A stretch of DNA of 64,000 nucleotides from Yersinia enterocolitica subsp. enterocolitica. Its GTDB lineage: Bacteria; Pseudomonadota; Gammaproteobacteria; Enterobacterales; Enterobacteriaceae. Below, in pieces: positions 9,138-17,160 of this stretch; the stretch's first letter is position 1; each line of letters opens with the position of its first letter. The DNA lies in assembly GCF_901472495.1 (NCBI RefSeq), contig NZ_LR590469.1:868001-932000 (forward strand), in the 5' to 3' direction. Made by a program: the position numbers and the translations under genes. The notes under the pieces were generated by a model. The model did not search any database and had not been told where the DNA came from. It was given only the letters and a program-made list of their open reading frames with translations.

Positions 9138-9860
9138 GTGGATAGCAGACTAAACATTGCGGTTGATTGCGCTTTTATCTGTGAACCTGTTTACCAACAT
9201 AACGGTAAGTTACTTGCAGTAGAGTTATTGAGTCGCTTTACGACAACCTCTTTTAAATCTCCTATTTATACTGAACGCTTCTTACATCAACTTAATGCTC
9301 AGACGAAGGCTAAGTTGCTGCACGCTCAATTATGTGAAGTTAAAAATCAGCAGAAATGGTTTATTGAACACCAAATAATACTCTCAATAAATATAGACTT
9401 TGATATGACAAACGCAGTATTGAATGATGATGATGTCATATCACTATTGGATTCAATGCCTTTTATCCGACTGGAAATAATGGAGAGCTTCCCTAACCTC
9501 GGTGATGGTGCCGAGAACGCATTATTAAGTAAGCTCGCTAAACGATATTCGCTATGGTTGGACGACTTTGGTAGTGGCAATGCTCATCTTGCTGCGGCCA
9601 GCAGTGGCTTCTTTGAGTGTGTGAAAATTGATAAACATTTTTACTGGCAGTGGGCGGGCAGTGTCACCTTCGATAACCTGGTGACGCGTTTGCGTGAATA
9701 TTGTCAGAATGTTGTTGTCGAGGGTGTCGAAACTCATTTGCAGTATTGCCAACTGGCTGACATAGGCGTCGATGCTATGCAAGGTTACTTATTCAGTTCT
9801 TGCCCATTGGAAGAAGTGAGCCATCTTCCAATGCAATACGGCCATTTTAATATTAGGTGA
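9138..9860 (+). CDS. Stand-alone EAL-domain protein, probable c-di-GMP phosphodiesterase
   Basis: A 240-residue single-domain EAL protein without signal peptide or membrane segment. Motifs in order: AVELLSR (the EAL position, glutamate kept), LSINIDFD (metal-binding Asn), RLEIMES (Glu), LWLDDFGSGNAHL (the DDFG loop), VKIDK (catalytic Lys), VVEGVET (Glu) and MQGYLFS (Gln). All residues normally needed for hydrolysis of c-di-GMP appear present, unlike E. coli YdiV, which has a similar size but a degenerate site. The start is a GTG at 9138 with AAAAGGA upstream. It may tune biofilm or motility; the target is not deducible. Confidence 0.82.
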   Translation: MDSRLNIAVDCAFICEPVYQHNGKLLAVELLSRFTTTSFKSPIYTERFLHQLNAQTKAKLLHAQLCEVKNQQKWFIEHQIILSINIDFDMTNAVLNDDDVISLLDSMPFIRLEIMESFPNLGDGAENALLSKLAKRYSLWLDDFGSGNAHLAAASSGFFECVKIDKHFYWQWAGSVTFDNLVTRLREYCQNVVVEGVETHLQYCQLADIGVDAMQGYLFSSCPLEEVSHLPMQYGHFNIR

Positions 9861-10011
9861 TGATATTCAGCGGGCGCAGTTATGGCGCGCGAGGAAATGC
9901 AAATTTTGTCGTCAGGACATCAGCTTAGATAAGCTTTTGCTGTGAATATCACAGTTATATGATGCGGTTGAGTGGATGATATAATCCCTATTCCAGCAAA
10001 GGTCATAGTTA

Positions 10012-10275
10012 ATGTCTCAATATAAATTAGCTAAAACAGTATTCTTCGGGGATTTGAAAAGCAGCCCGGCGTTGCATAAATATGAGATTTATTGTGAAGA
10101 ATCTGAGCTGCTATATCACGCTGCTATTTATGCTGAACAAGTCATTGCTGCCGGCAAACATACTTACCCTGTTTGGGTCAGAAAAGATCATATGATCTTA
10201 AAATCACCTGCGCATATGCTCGACAAAGCAGTGGAAACCTGTGAAGAGCATTGGCTGAAACACTACAAAGTCTAG
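10012..10275 (+). CDS. Unrecognised small protein, 87 residues
   Basis: I do not recognise this family. The protein starts MSQYKLAKTVFFGD, has no signal peptide or membrane segment and is rich in His, Tyr and charged residues, so it is probably cytoplasmic. The C-terminal half is likely helical and ends with AVETCEEHWLKHYKV. Codon use resembles the neighbours, and AAAGG lies about nine bases upstream. It stands between the EAL gene and the remnant beside yciI, at the place where E. coli has kch. Confidence 0.65.
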   Translation: MSQYKLAKTVFFGDLKSSPALHKYEIYCEESELLYHAAIYAEQVIAAGKHTYPVWVRKDHMILKSPAHMLDKAVETCEEHWLKHYKV

Positions 10276-10329
10276 TGGGTTGAGCGAGGGTACGTTAAAG
10301 CCAATACGCCTGATGGCAGGCGTATGATT

Positions 10330-10474
10330 TCCATCGCAATTCGTGTATTTATTCAGCACAAACTCAACTGATTTTTCAATGATTTTATCCTTCTCCCCGC
10401 GATCAAACCAAACACCGTGACAGTTCGGGCAATCATCAATCTGAATGTTTTTACGTTCGGATATAATCGCTTTG
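10330..10474 (-). pseudogene. Remnant of a TFIIB-type zinc-ribbon protein, in frame behind yciI
   Basis: Translation of the minus strand directly after the yciI stop, in the same frame, gives IQIDDCPNCHGVWFDRGE followed by KDKIIEKS. This is the second half of a zf-TFIIB (CPxCxGxWLDxGELdKI) zinc ribbon. The first CxxC knuckle and any start codon are missing, so this is a 5'-truncated gene. The open frame runs on to 10204 without further similarity. It could in principle be made only as a readthrough tail of YciI. Confidence 0.7.
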
Positions 10475-10476
10475 AC

Positions 10477-10773
10477 TCAAAATACGCGTTTATAGGGTCT
10501 TACAATGACTGAGTGATACACCCCAGCGGCCACATAAGGGTCTTGTTCTGCCCAAGCCTCGGCTTCTTGCTGCGAAGTAAACTCAGCTATCACGGTAGAA
10601 CCGGTGAATCCGGCAGCACCGGGATCCGCACTGTCGATGGCGGGATTAGGCCCCGCGGTCAATAAACGGCCTTGATCCTGCAATGCTTGTAAGCGAGCCA
10701 GATGGGCAGGGCGCACGGACAAGCGCTTCTCAAGTGAATCAGGCACATCGGTCGCAAAGATTACATACAGCAT
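10477..10773 (-). CDS. yciI: YciI family protein
   Basis: A 98-residue protein of the YciI/YCII family (ferredoxin-like fold, muconolactone-isomerase-like). The E. coli protein lies beside tonB, as here; its physiological substrate is unknown. Diagnostic parts are MLYVIFATDVPDSLEKR, HLARLQALQDQGRLLTAGP and AWAEQDPYVAAGVYHSVIVRP. The start codon is an ATG at 10773 with a GTGAAATATG context. The TGA stop at 10477-10479 is followed in frame by a zinc-ribbon remnant. Confidence 0.92.
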   Translation of the reverse strand: MLYVIFATDVPDSLEKRLSVRPAHLARLQALQDQGRLLTAGPNPAIDSADPGAAGFTGSTVIAEFTSQQEAEAWAEQDPYVAAGVYHSVIVRPYKRVF

Positions 10774-11024
10774 ATTTCACCTATTCGTCATCAACAGTGG
10801 ATATGGCAATTTGATTTGTGTTCGGTGTTCCATCACATCATGTTCCACCCATAAATTCAATAATTGGTGAGAAGAGGGATATCTGCAATTTATCGACAAT
10901 ACACCGGTAATTCATAATGAAATAAAATGATAACCAGGCGTAAATAGAAAGTGTTATTTGGTAGATATTGCCGTTTAAAGCATCATTTAAGACCTATCGC
11001 TAAGATAGTTTGCAACTGCGTATT

Positions 11025-11043
11025 GAATATGATTGCTATTTGC
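11025..11043 (+). promoter_or_regulatory. Fur-like box in the tonB promoter
   Basis: The 19 bases GAATATGATTGCTATTTGC match the Fur consensus GATAATGATAATCATTATC at 11 of 19 positions and resemble the known E. coli tonB operator (GATTGCTATTTGCATTTAAA). It lies about 40 bases before the tonB ATG. Iron-dependent repression by Fur is therefore expected. Confidence 0.6.
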
Positions 11044-11080
11044 ATTTAAACTTAGCTGCATTAGAGGACACTGAATTATT

Positions 11081-11842
11081 ATGCAGCTAAATAAATTTTT
11101 CTTGGGTCGACGGCTTACGTGGCCACTCGCATTTTCAGTAGGTATACATGGCAGCGTAATTGCGGCATTGCTGTATGTATCTGTAGAGCAAATGAGAATA
11201 CAGCCAGAGATAGAGGATGCGCCGATCGCGGTCACGATGGTTAATATAGATACCTTCGCGGCACCACAGCCAGCAGCGGCAGAGCCGCAGGCTGAACCTG
11301 AACCTGAACCTGAGCCCATCGAAGAAGCGCCACCAGAACCTGAAGTGCTGCCAGAACCGGTGCCTGTATCTATCCCTGAACCGGTGAAACCAAAACCTAA
11401 ACCTAAACCGGTGAAAAAAGAAGTCAAAAAACCGGAAGTGAAAAAGCCAGATGTTAAAAAGACAGTTGCACCGCCGGATGACAAGCCTTTTAAATCAGAT
11501 GAGCCAGCACTGGTTGCTACTAATGCACCGGTTAAATCAGCACCAAAAGCATCGGTGCTGGGCGTGTCAACCTCTACTGGGCCAAAAGCCCTGAGTAAGG
11601 CGAAACCGACTTATCCCGCCAGAGCCTTGGCGTTAGGGGTTGAAGGGCAGGTTAAAGTGCAATATGACATTGACGAAAATGGTCGAGTCACTAATGTGCG
11701 AATTCTGGAAGCAACACCGCGTAATACCTTTGAGCGTGAAGTGAAACAGGTAATGCGCAAGTGGCGTTTTGAAGCGGTTGCGGCCAAGGATTATGTCACC
11801 ACAGTGGTGTTCAAAATTGGCGGCACGACGGAAATGGACTAA
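11081..11842 (+). CDS. tonB: TonB energy-transducing protein
   Basis: Couples the proton motive force, via ExbB/ExbD, to outer-membrane receptors such as HemR in this window. A single N-terminal membrane anchor (about residues 12-34) carries the SxxxH motif at S19 and H23. A long periplasmic rod follows, rich in EP repeats (residues about 65-105) and then KP repeats. The C-terminal domain starts at about residue 170 with KPTYPARALALGVEG and includes RILEATPRNTFE and MRKWRFE. Length is 253 residues, usual for enteric TonB. The large antisense Gly/Ser-rich frame over it is only the shadow of the Pro/Glu-rich codons. Confidence 0.97.
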   Translation: MQLNKFFLGRRLTWPLAFSVGIHGSVIAALLYVSVEQMRIQPEIEDAPIAVTMVNIDTFAAPQPAAAEPQAEPEPEPEPIEEAPPEPEVLPEPVPVSIPEPVKPKPKPKPVKKEVKKPEVKKPDVKKTVAPPDDKPFKSDEPALVATNAPVKSAPKASVLGVSTSTGPKALSKAKPTYPARALALGVEGQVKVQYDIDENGRVTNVRILEATPRNTFEREVKQVMRKWRFEAVAAKDYVTTVVFKIGGTTEMD

Positions 11843-11881
11843 GGCAGTGATATTGCTGTTCGGCAATATCCACGTTGCAAT

Positions 11882-11911
11882 AAAAAGGGTCGCTGCTGGA
11901 GCGACCCTTTT
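11882..11911. terminator. Bidirectional terminator between tonB and yciA
   Basis: Perfect 11-base arms (AAAAGGGTCGC and GCGACCCTTTT) flanked by A and T on the two sides, between convergent tonB and yciA. Confidence 0.92.
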
Positions 11912-11937
11912 GACATCTGACATCAACCAAATGGCAA

Positions 11938-12408
11938 CTATTGCGTTGCGCCCACTTCAAAGTTTCGGCTACCTTCAGGTAAGGCGCGAGCTTTGCCGAT
12001 ATCATCAACGGCCACATAGGTGAATACCGCTTCAGTAGCTTTGTAACGCTGGCCAATAGGTTCGGAAGAGACCTTTTTCACCCATACTTCAATATTGATG
12101 GTAATAGAACTGCGGCCGCTCTTAATGCAGCGGGCATAACAGCAAACCACGTCACCCACCGCAACAGGTTTGAGGAAGGTCATGCCATCAACACGTACAG
12201 TGACCACACGCCCTTGGGCTATCTCTTTAGCTTGAATAGCACCGCCAATATCCATTTGGGACATCAACCAGCCACCGAAAATATCTCCGTTGGCATTGGT
12301 GTCTGCGGGCATCGCAAGGGTGCGCAGTACCAGCTCACCGTTGGGTAATGCTTGTTCACCGCTAGGTAATAACCGTTCACCGCGAGGTGATATTTGTTCC
12401 TGGGTCAT
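11938..12408 (-). CDS. yciA: Acyl-CoA thioesterase YciA with repeated N-terminal extension
   Basis: Hot-dog fold thioesterase that hydrolyses a broad range of acyl-CoAs. The core matches E. coli YciA nearly throughout: LVLRTLAMPADTNANGDIFGG, WLMSQMDIGGAI, RVDGMTFLKPVAVGDVVCCYA and SEPIGQRYKATEA. The N-terminus is longer than in E. coli. It consists of three copies of a heptapeptide PxGExxL (PRGERLL, PSGEQAL, PNGELVL) encoded by 21-bp direct repeats; only the last copy aligns with the E. coli start. Length is 156 residues against about 132. It lies 19 bases after yciB on the same strand. Confidence 0.93.
   Translation of the reverse strand: MTQEQISPRGERLLPSGEQALPNGELVLRTLAMPADTNANGDIFGGWLMSQMDIGGAIQAKEIAQGRVVTVRVDGMTFLKPVAVGDVVCCYARCIKSGRSSITINIEVWVKKVSSEPIGQRYKATEAVFTYVAVDDIGKARALPEGSRNFEVGATQ
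12333..12395 (-). repeat. Three tandem 21-bp repeats inside yciA
   Basis: Units at 12333-12353, 12354-12374 and 12375-12395, each reading approximately GTTCACCGCTAGGTAATAACC on the plus strand with a few substitutions. The unit length is a multiple of three, so the frame is kept. Confidence 0.9.
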
Positions 12409-12427
12409 CTCTGCCTACTATTTTAAA

Positions 12428-12970
12428 TTATGACTTTTTCTGTTCTTCCGGCATATGTCGGTAAATATAAACGCCACTGATAAGTGTGAATACCAGCGTC
12501 AGAGCGGTTAAGCCAAAGACTTTGAAATTGACCCAAATGTCTTGCGGTAACCAGAAAGCCACATAGATGTTCAGCAAACCGCAGACCAGGAAAAACACCG
12601 CCCAAGACATATTCAGCGTTGACCAGACGGTATCGGGTAATGTCAGTTCCTTACCCAGCATGCGCTGAATCAATGGCTTTTTCATAAACCACTGACTAAC
12701 TAATAACGCGACGGCGAACAGCACATACAGCACCGTCACTTTCCACTTAATAAACAAGTCACTGTGGAAGGCCAACGTTAAGGTACCGAACACTAACACC
12801 ATAATGGCGGTGACCAGGGTCATTTTTTCTACCTTGCGGTATTTGAACCAAGTAAAGGCCAGCGCCAGCAAGGTTGCGACAATCAGCGCCCCTGATGCGA
12901 CAAAAATGTCATACATCTTGTAGAAAACGAAAAATACTACCAATGGGAGAAAATCTAAAAGTTGCTTCAT
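12428..12970 (-). CDS. yciB: Inner membrane protein YciB (septation protein A)
   Basis: Polytopic inner-membrane protein of the IspA/YciB family, linked in E. coli to cell-envelope synthesis and division-elongation complexes. The 180-residue sequence starts MKQLLDFLPLVVFFVFYKMYDIF and has about five membrane segments. It includes the family segment LNMSWAVFFLVCGLLNIYVAF. It lies immediately upstream of yciA. In E. coli yciC-yciB-yciA are contiguous; here yciC is separated by a transporter gene. Confidence 0.94.
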   Translation of the reverse strand: MKQLLDFLPLVVFFVFYKMYDIFVASGALIVATLLALAFTWFKYRKVEKMTLVTAIMVLVFGTLTLAFHSDLFIKWKVTVLYVLFAVALLVSQWFMKKPLIQRMLGKELTLPDTVWSTLNMSWAVFFLVCGLLNIYVAFWLPQDIWVNFKVFGLTALTLVFTLISGVYIYRHMPEEQKKS

Positions 12971-13147
12971 GAATCAATCCATCATTTGTACACCGCCCGA
13001 CTATACCGGATTCAGTGCGGTGAGGGTACCTACGGTAAAACACTATTATCCTTAATTATCTGTGGGAATGCGCGCTCCGCCAGCGGAATTTGCAGAAACT
13101 TACGATAAACAAGTAACAGATTTTGTCTGTATATTGCCAGTTTGGTA

Positions 13148-13183
13148 TTAACCCAGCATGATAAGTAATAGATATTGGGTTAA
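13148..13183. promoter_or_regulatory. Inverted repeat upstream of the SulP transporter
   Basis: TTAACCCA (13148-13155) and TGGGTTAA (13176-13183) form a perfect dyad with a 20-base spacer, 18 bases before the ATG at 13201. It could be an operator or leader hairpin; no regulator can be named. Confidence 0.35.
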
Positions 13184-13200
13184 AGCTTGGTGGAGTTAGT

Positions 13201-14955
13201 ATGCAGAGAAAATCACTCCGGTATTGGATGCCGGGGTTGACTCAATTAATGGCTTATGAACGTGACTGGCTTAAGCCAGATGTGAGAGCTGGGTTATCGG
13301 TGGCCGCAGTGGCATTGCCCATTGCTATCGCCTATGCGGAATTGACCGGCGTTAGCGCTGCGGTTGGATTGTATTCGTGTATTTTGCCGATGATTGCCTA
13401 CGCATTTTTTGGCTCCTCACGGCAATTGATTGTTGGGCCTGATGCGGCGACCTGTGCGGTTATCGCTGCGGTGGTTGCGCCGTTGGCCGCGGGGAACAGC
13501 GAGGTTCACTGGCAACTGACTATCATGATGACACTGATGATGGGGACATGGTGTCTGGTGGCCAGCCGCTTTAAGCTCGGGGCATTAGCTGATTTATTAT
13601 CGCGGCCTATACTTACCGGCCTACTTAATGGGGTAGCGATCACCATTATTGTTGATCAGTTGGGTAAAGTATTTGGTTTTATGGCCCGCCCACCTCAATT
13701 GATTGAGCGAGTGCTGGCTCTGCCACATAATTTAATCAACAGCCATTTACCCACGGTTGCCATTTCATTACTGACATTTGTCGTGCTGTACGGTGTTAAG
13801 TGGTTACGGCCCAACTGGCCTGCGCCGTTGTTAGCCATTGTCATCGCGACCTTTGTCTCTTGGTCTGCCAATATGCAACAGTTTGGTGTCGCGGTGGTTG
13901 GCGGATTTGACGGTGGTTTGCCGATGGTGCATTGGCCTGATTTCCAACCGGGCCTGTTGCGTGACATGGTGATCCCGGCACTCAACCTGGCGGTGGTCAG
14001 TTTTGTCAGTATGATGCTTACCGCCCGCAGTTTTGCCGCCAAGAATGGCTACGAAGTGGATGCCGATGTCGAGCTGCGCGCGCTCGGTGTCACCAATATT
14101 GTCTCCGCGCTCTCACAGGGTTTTGCTATCAGTGGGGCGAGTACCCGCACCGCAGTGAATGATGCCAATAATGGTAAGAGCCAACTGGTATCGATTATTG
14201 CCGCGTTGGTTATTGCAATGGTGTTGCTATTTTTAACGCGCCCGCTGCAATTTATCCCCATCGCCGCGCTGGGTGTGGTGCTGATTTATGCCGCCTGGTC
14301 TTTGCTCGGATTCAGAAGTTTATGGCAGTTACGTAAACGTAATACGCAGGCTTTCTATCTGGCGATTTTTACTTTCGTCAGTGTTGTTTTAGTGGGCGTA
14401 ATTAGTGGTATTGGTTTGGCGGTGTTGTTGGGGTTATTGCAATTCTTACGCACGGTATTTCGCCCAACAGAGCAGTTATTGGGGGTTAATGCTGATGGCA
14501 TGATCCATTCTATGCGCAGTGGTAACGGCATTAAACCTGTGCCTGGCGTGATGATTTACCGCTTTAACTCACCGCTGACGTATTTCAACGTTGCCTACTT
14601 CAAGCGACGTATTTTGAATCTGGTTGATAGCACGCCACATCCCGCTGACTGGGTGGTGATTGATGCGGTAGCCAGCTTTACTTATGCTGATATCAGTGTG
14701 TTGGCTGCGATTGATGAGCTTAAGCGCGATCTGAAGCAGCGTAATATTAAGCTGATATTAGCCGGGCGACGCACTGAATTGACGCGCTGGTTCCGGATTA
14801 ATAAGTTGAAAAGCCATGATGATGATCTGGTTTTGGTGCCCGATTTGTATCTGGCTCTCAAGCTGATTCAGAGTAAACAGCGGGTGGCAGAGAGACAAGA
14901 ATCGGAACCTGAGCCGGAAATGAGAACAACAGCAAATGTGTTGAATCCGGAATAA
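13201..14955 (+). CDS. SulP family anion transporter with STAS domain
   Basis: A 584-residue SLC26/SulP permease for an inorganic anion such as sulfate or for dicarboxylates; the substrate cannot be deduced. The N-terminal two thirds (about residues 25-430) hold 12 or more membrane segments with the family patterns LPIAIAYAELTGVSAAVGLYS and SSRQLIVGPDAATCAV. A C-terminal cytoplasmic STAS domain follows at about 445-560 (MIYRFNSPLTYFNVAYFK and VVIDAVASFTYADISVL). It is not the E. coli DauA orthologue; similarity to that protein is only of family grade. It is inserted between yciB and yciC in opposite orientation and has its own terminator. Confidence 0.88.
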   Translation: MQRKSLRYWMPGLTQLMAYERDWLKPDVRAGLSVAAVALPIAIAYAELTGVSAAVGLYSCILPMIAYAFFGSSRQLIVGPDAATCAVIAAVVAPLAAGNSEVHWQLTIMMTLMMGTWCLVASRFKLGALADLLSRPILTGLLNGVAITIIVDQLGKVFGFMARPPQLIERVLALPHNLINSHLPTVAISLLTFVVLYGVKWLRPNWPAPLLAIVIATFVSWSANMQQFGVAVVGGFDGGLPMVHWPDFQPGLLRDMVIPALNLAVVSFVSMMLTARSFAAKNGYEVDADVELRALGVTNIVSALSQGFAISGASTRTAVNDANNGKSQLVSIIAALVIAMVLLFLTRPLQFIPIAALGVVLIYAAWSLLGFRSLWQLRKRNTQAFYLAIFTFVSVVLVGVISGIGLAVLLGLLQFLRTVFRPTEQLLGVNADGMIHSMRSGNGIKPVPGVMIYRFNSPLTYFNVAYFKRRILNLVDSTPHPADWVVIDAVASFTYADISVLAAIDELKRDLKQRNIKLILAGRRTELTRWFRINKLKSHDDDLVLVPDLYLALKLIQSKQRVAERQESEPEPEMRTTANVLNPE

Positions 14956-14956
14956 C

Positions 14957-14980
14957 AAAAAGGGCCGTAATGGCCCTTTT
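14957..14980. terminator. Terminator between the SulP gene and yciC
   Basis: AAAAGGGCC and GGCCCTTTT arms around a short loop, just after the transporter stop codon; it can also serve the convergent yciC. Confidence 0.88.
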
Positions 14981-15001
14981 GTCATGTTATCTAACGGATA
15001 T

Positions 15002-15769
15002 TTATACGGTAATATCGGTTGGGCGTAATAACATATATAAGCGGAACAGATACACCAGCAATAATGCAGAAACCAGATTACTCAGTGCGCTTAAAACCAC
15101 ACTAGCAATAGGTGTCGGCAACGCGGTCAGGTGATTGACCAAATATAACAAAATCAGTTTAGCTGCTATCCACAACATCATCGCCGGAATAATCAACCGA
15201 ACATTGGCAAAGGCCAATTTAACACTGGTTTTCATTGCGGCGAAAACACCCATCTTTTCCGTGCTCACGATAATCGGTGACAGTGAAAGTGCCACAGCAA
15301 TAATGATACCCGGCACGATAAACAGGGTTATTCCCAACTGAATTAACAGCGTACCAATGAACATCAGCAGCAGTAAGCGGGGTAAAATAGGTACTGAAAT
15401 ACCAATTGCCTGCAATGCGCTAACACGACGGCCTTGAGAAACCATAGAAATCAGTGTCAGCATGCCACCGACTAATAAAACATTACCCACTAATGCGGAG
15501 AAGGTGGCCGCCGCAGACACTTTGAGCAGAATAATCTGTTGCTCTGGTGTGAGTTGTGCCACCAACTCTGTAATGCTGAGATTCCCTGACGACGCAAAAT
15601 CACTTTCTGTGGAACTTAAAATACTCAGTTGTTCAGTATCAGGGATAAAGGCCTGATTCAGCATGACGGTAATGAACGCAGTCAGTAGCGCCAGTAACAG
15701 AATGGCGGCCAGTTGATTACGTAAAAAGTTAAAACTGTCACGGTATAAAGTGTTAGCCGTGATAGGCAT
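15002..15769 (-). CDS. yciC: Inner membrane protein YciC (UPF0259)
   Basis: A 255-residue polytopic membrane protein of unknown function, member of the YciC/UPF0259 family. It starts [19 protein letters not shown], as in E. coli YciC, and has about six hydrophobic segments. GLY-poor, LIV-rich helices alternate with short polar loops. Another recognisable part is [20 protein letters not shown]. An AAGGAGC ribosome-binding site lies upstream of the ATG at 15769. Confidence 0.92.
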
Positions 15770-15820
15770 GAAAGCTCCTTGGGATCGAAAAAATAGCGCT
15801 TAGCCGATGATTATACCTTG

Positions 15821-16228
15821 TTATGGTGCGCTGTGGGATCCTGTCATTGGCCAACGGCTGATTTCTTCTAATCTAATAACCTCGATGTTATCAACAGGTA
15901 ACGGTGGCAAGCCATAATGGGCGCGGGCGCGGTCACAATATGGATTGTGAATCCCCGCTGCTCCTGACTGCTCAAATTCATGACAGGGAGGTGGGCGGTC
16001 GTCGTAGATTGAACAAGAAACCGACTGGCCGACCTCGCCCTGGAGGGCAATGCAGCGGGAAGATTTGCCATTAGTGCCGGACATGCAGCTAATAAACGGG
16101 GTGACCTGCTCGGTCATGGCAGAGGGAACTGTACCGCCGCCATCTTTGGCCTCCGACCAATAAAATGAGACTCGAAAATAGGCACAGCAAGCACCACAAC
16201 TGACACACGGATTAATTTCAGCGCTCAT
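15821..16228 (-). CDS. YkgJ family cysteine-cluster protein
   Basis: A 135-residue protein of the YkgJ/UPF0153 type, with the N-terminal CVSCGACCAYF cluster that probably binds metal (zinc or iron-sulfur). More cysteines occur later (FISCMSGTNGKSSRC, VSCSIYDDRPPPCHEF, YCDRAR), matching the usual spacing. No membrane segment. The ATG at 16228 (MSAEINPC) was preferred over one 12 codons further upstream because family members start just before the first cysteine pair. Function is unknown. Confidence 0.87.
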   Translation of the reverse strand: MSAEINPCVSCGACCAYFRVSFYWSEAKDGGGTVPSAMTEQVTPFISCMSGTNGKSSRCIALQGEVGQSVSCSIYDDRPPPCHEFEQSGAAGIHNPYCDRARAHYGLPPLPVDNIEVIRLEEISRWPMTGSHSAP

Positions 16229-16366
16229 CTTGAATCTACTGCTCCTGACAAAGTAAACAGCCAACCGATCACGATTTCACACATACAACATCCAAGCATA
16301 GCAGCATGACAACTGTTGTCTTTTTCAGCAATGGTCATAAGCACAATTTGGTGTAAACGGCCATTT

Positions 16367-16380
16367 ATGATCCAGATCAA
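16367..16380 (+). promoter_or_regulatory. FNR-like site upstream of ompW
   Basis: ATGATCCAGATCAA matches the FNR consensus TTGATnnnnATCAA at 9 of 10 defined bases. It lies about 145 bases before the ompW start. ompW is known as an oxygen-responsive gene in enteric bacteria, so anaerobic control is plausible. Confidence 0.6.
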
Positions 16381-16474
16381 TTTCAATATTATTAAGGAAT
16401 TAAATAACCCTACTTAAATTGGGATTTATTTAAATTGTTACTAAAGATGTGATCTCGATTGGATCATGAATACT

Positions 16475-16515
16475 CATTTGTGGGTATATTCTGTCCGCGA
16501 ATATACCCACAAATG
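16475..16515 (+). promoter_or_regulatory. Perfect 16-bp hairpin in the ompW leader
   Basis: CATTTGTGGGTATATT (16475-16490) pairs perfectly with AATATACCCACAAATG (16500-16515) around a nine-base loop (CTGTCCGCG). The stem ends nine bases before the ompW ATG at 16525, abutting the GGA of the ribosome-binding site. It could control translation or mRNA stability, or be a protein-binding dyad. Confidence 0.85.
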
Positions 16516-16524
16516 GAATGGATA

Positions 16525-17160
16525 ATGAAAAAAGTCACTTTGGCAATATTAGCCGTAGCAACTCTGGCATCGACTGCGGTAAGTGCGCATCAAGCAGGCG
16601 ATTATATTTTCCGGGCAGGGACGGCAACGGTCAGACCCAATGCCGGGTCTGATGATGTATTAGGTTATGGTTCCTTCAAAGCAGATAACAATACTCAGTT
16701 GGGCCTGACTTTCAGTTATCTGGTTACCGATAATATCGGGGTGGAATTGCTGGCTGCTACGCCTTTCCGTCATAAAATAGGCCTTGGGCCGACCGGTGAC
16801 ATCGCTGAAGTTAAGCAACTGCCTCCGACATTGATGGCGCAATATTATTTCCGCGATAAACAAGACAAACTGCGCCCGTATTTGGGTATTGGTCTGAACT
16901 ACACCACTTTCTTTGATGAGAAATTCAACAATACTGGCGCTTCTGCCGGATTAACGGATTTAAGTGTAAAAGATTCTTGGGGTGTGGCGGGTCAGGCGGG
17001 TCTGGATTACATGGTTAGCGAAAACTGGATGGTGAATATGTCTGTCTGGTGGATGAATATCGAAACTGACGTGAAATTTAAAGCCAATGGCCAGGAGCAA
17101 AGTATTCATACCCGCCTTGATCCTTGGGTGTTTATGTTTGGTGCTGGTTATCGTTTCTAA
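16525..17160 (+). CDS. ompW: Outer membrane protein OmpW
   Basis: Eight-stranded outer-membrane beta-barrel that forms a narrow hydrophobic channel. The start at 16525 gives a 21-residue signal peptide (MKKVTLAILAVATLASTAVSA) followed by HQAGDYIFRAG, the conserved mature N-terminus. Family patterns include GVELLAATPFRHKI, PPTLMAQYYFRD, RPYLGIGLNYTTFF and the C-terminal VFMFGAGYRF ending in Phe, as needed for barrel assembly. Length is 211 residues. Upstream in-frame ATGs fall inside the hairpin and are not likely starts. Confidence 0.96.
   Translation: MKKVTLAILAVATLASTAVSAHQAGDYIFRAGTATVRPNAGSDDVLGYGSFKADNNTQLGLTFSYLVTDNIGVELLAATPFRHKIGLGPTGDIAEVKQLPPTLMAQYYFRDKQDKLRPYLGIGLNYTTFFDEKFNNTGASAGLTDLSVKDSWGVAGQAGLDYMVSENWMVNMSVWWMNIETDVKFKANGQEQSIHTRLDPWVFMFGAGYRF

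Noticed and set aside
10987..11484. Long antisense Gly/Ser-rich frame over the start of tonB
   Set aside because: It is the complement of the Pro/Glu/Lys-rich codons of TonB; composition follows from the sense gene and there is no ribosome-binding site.
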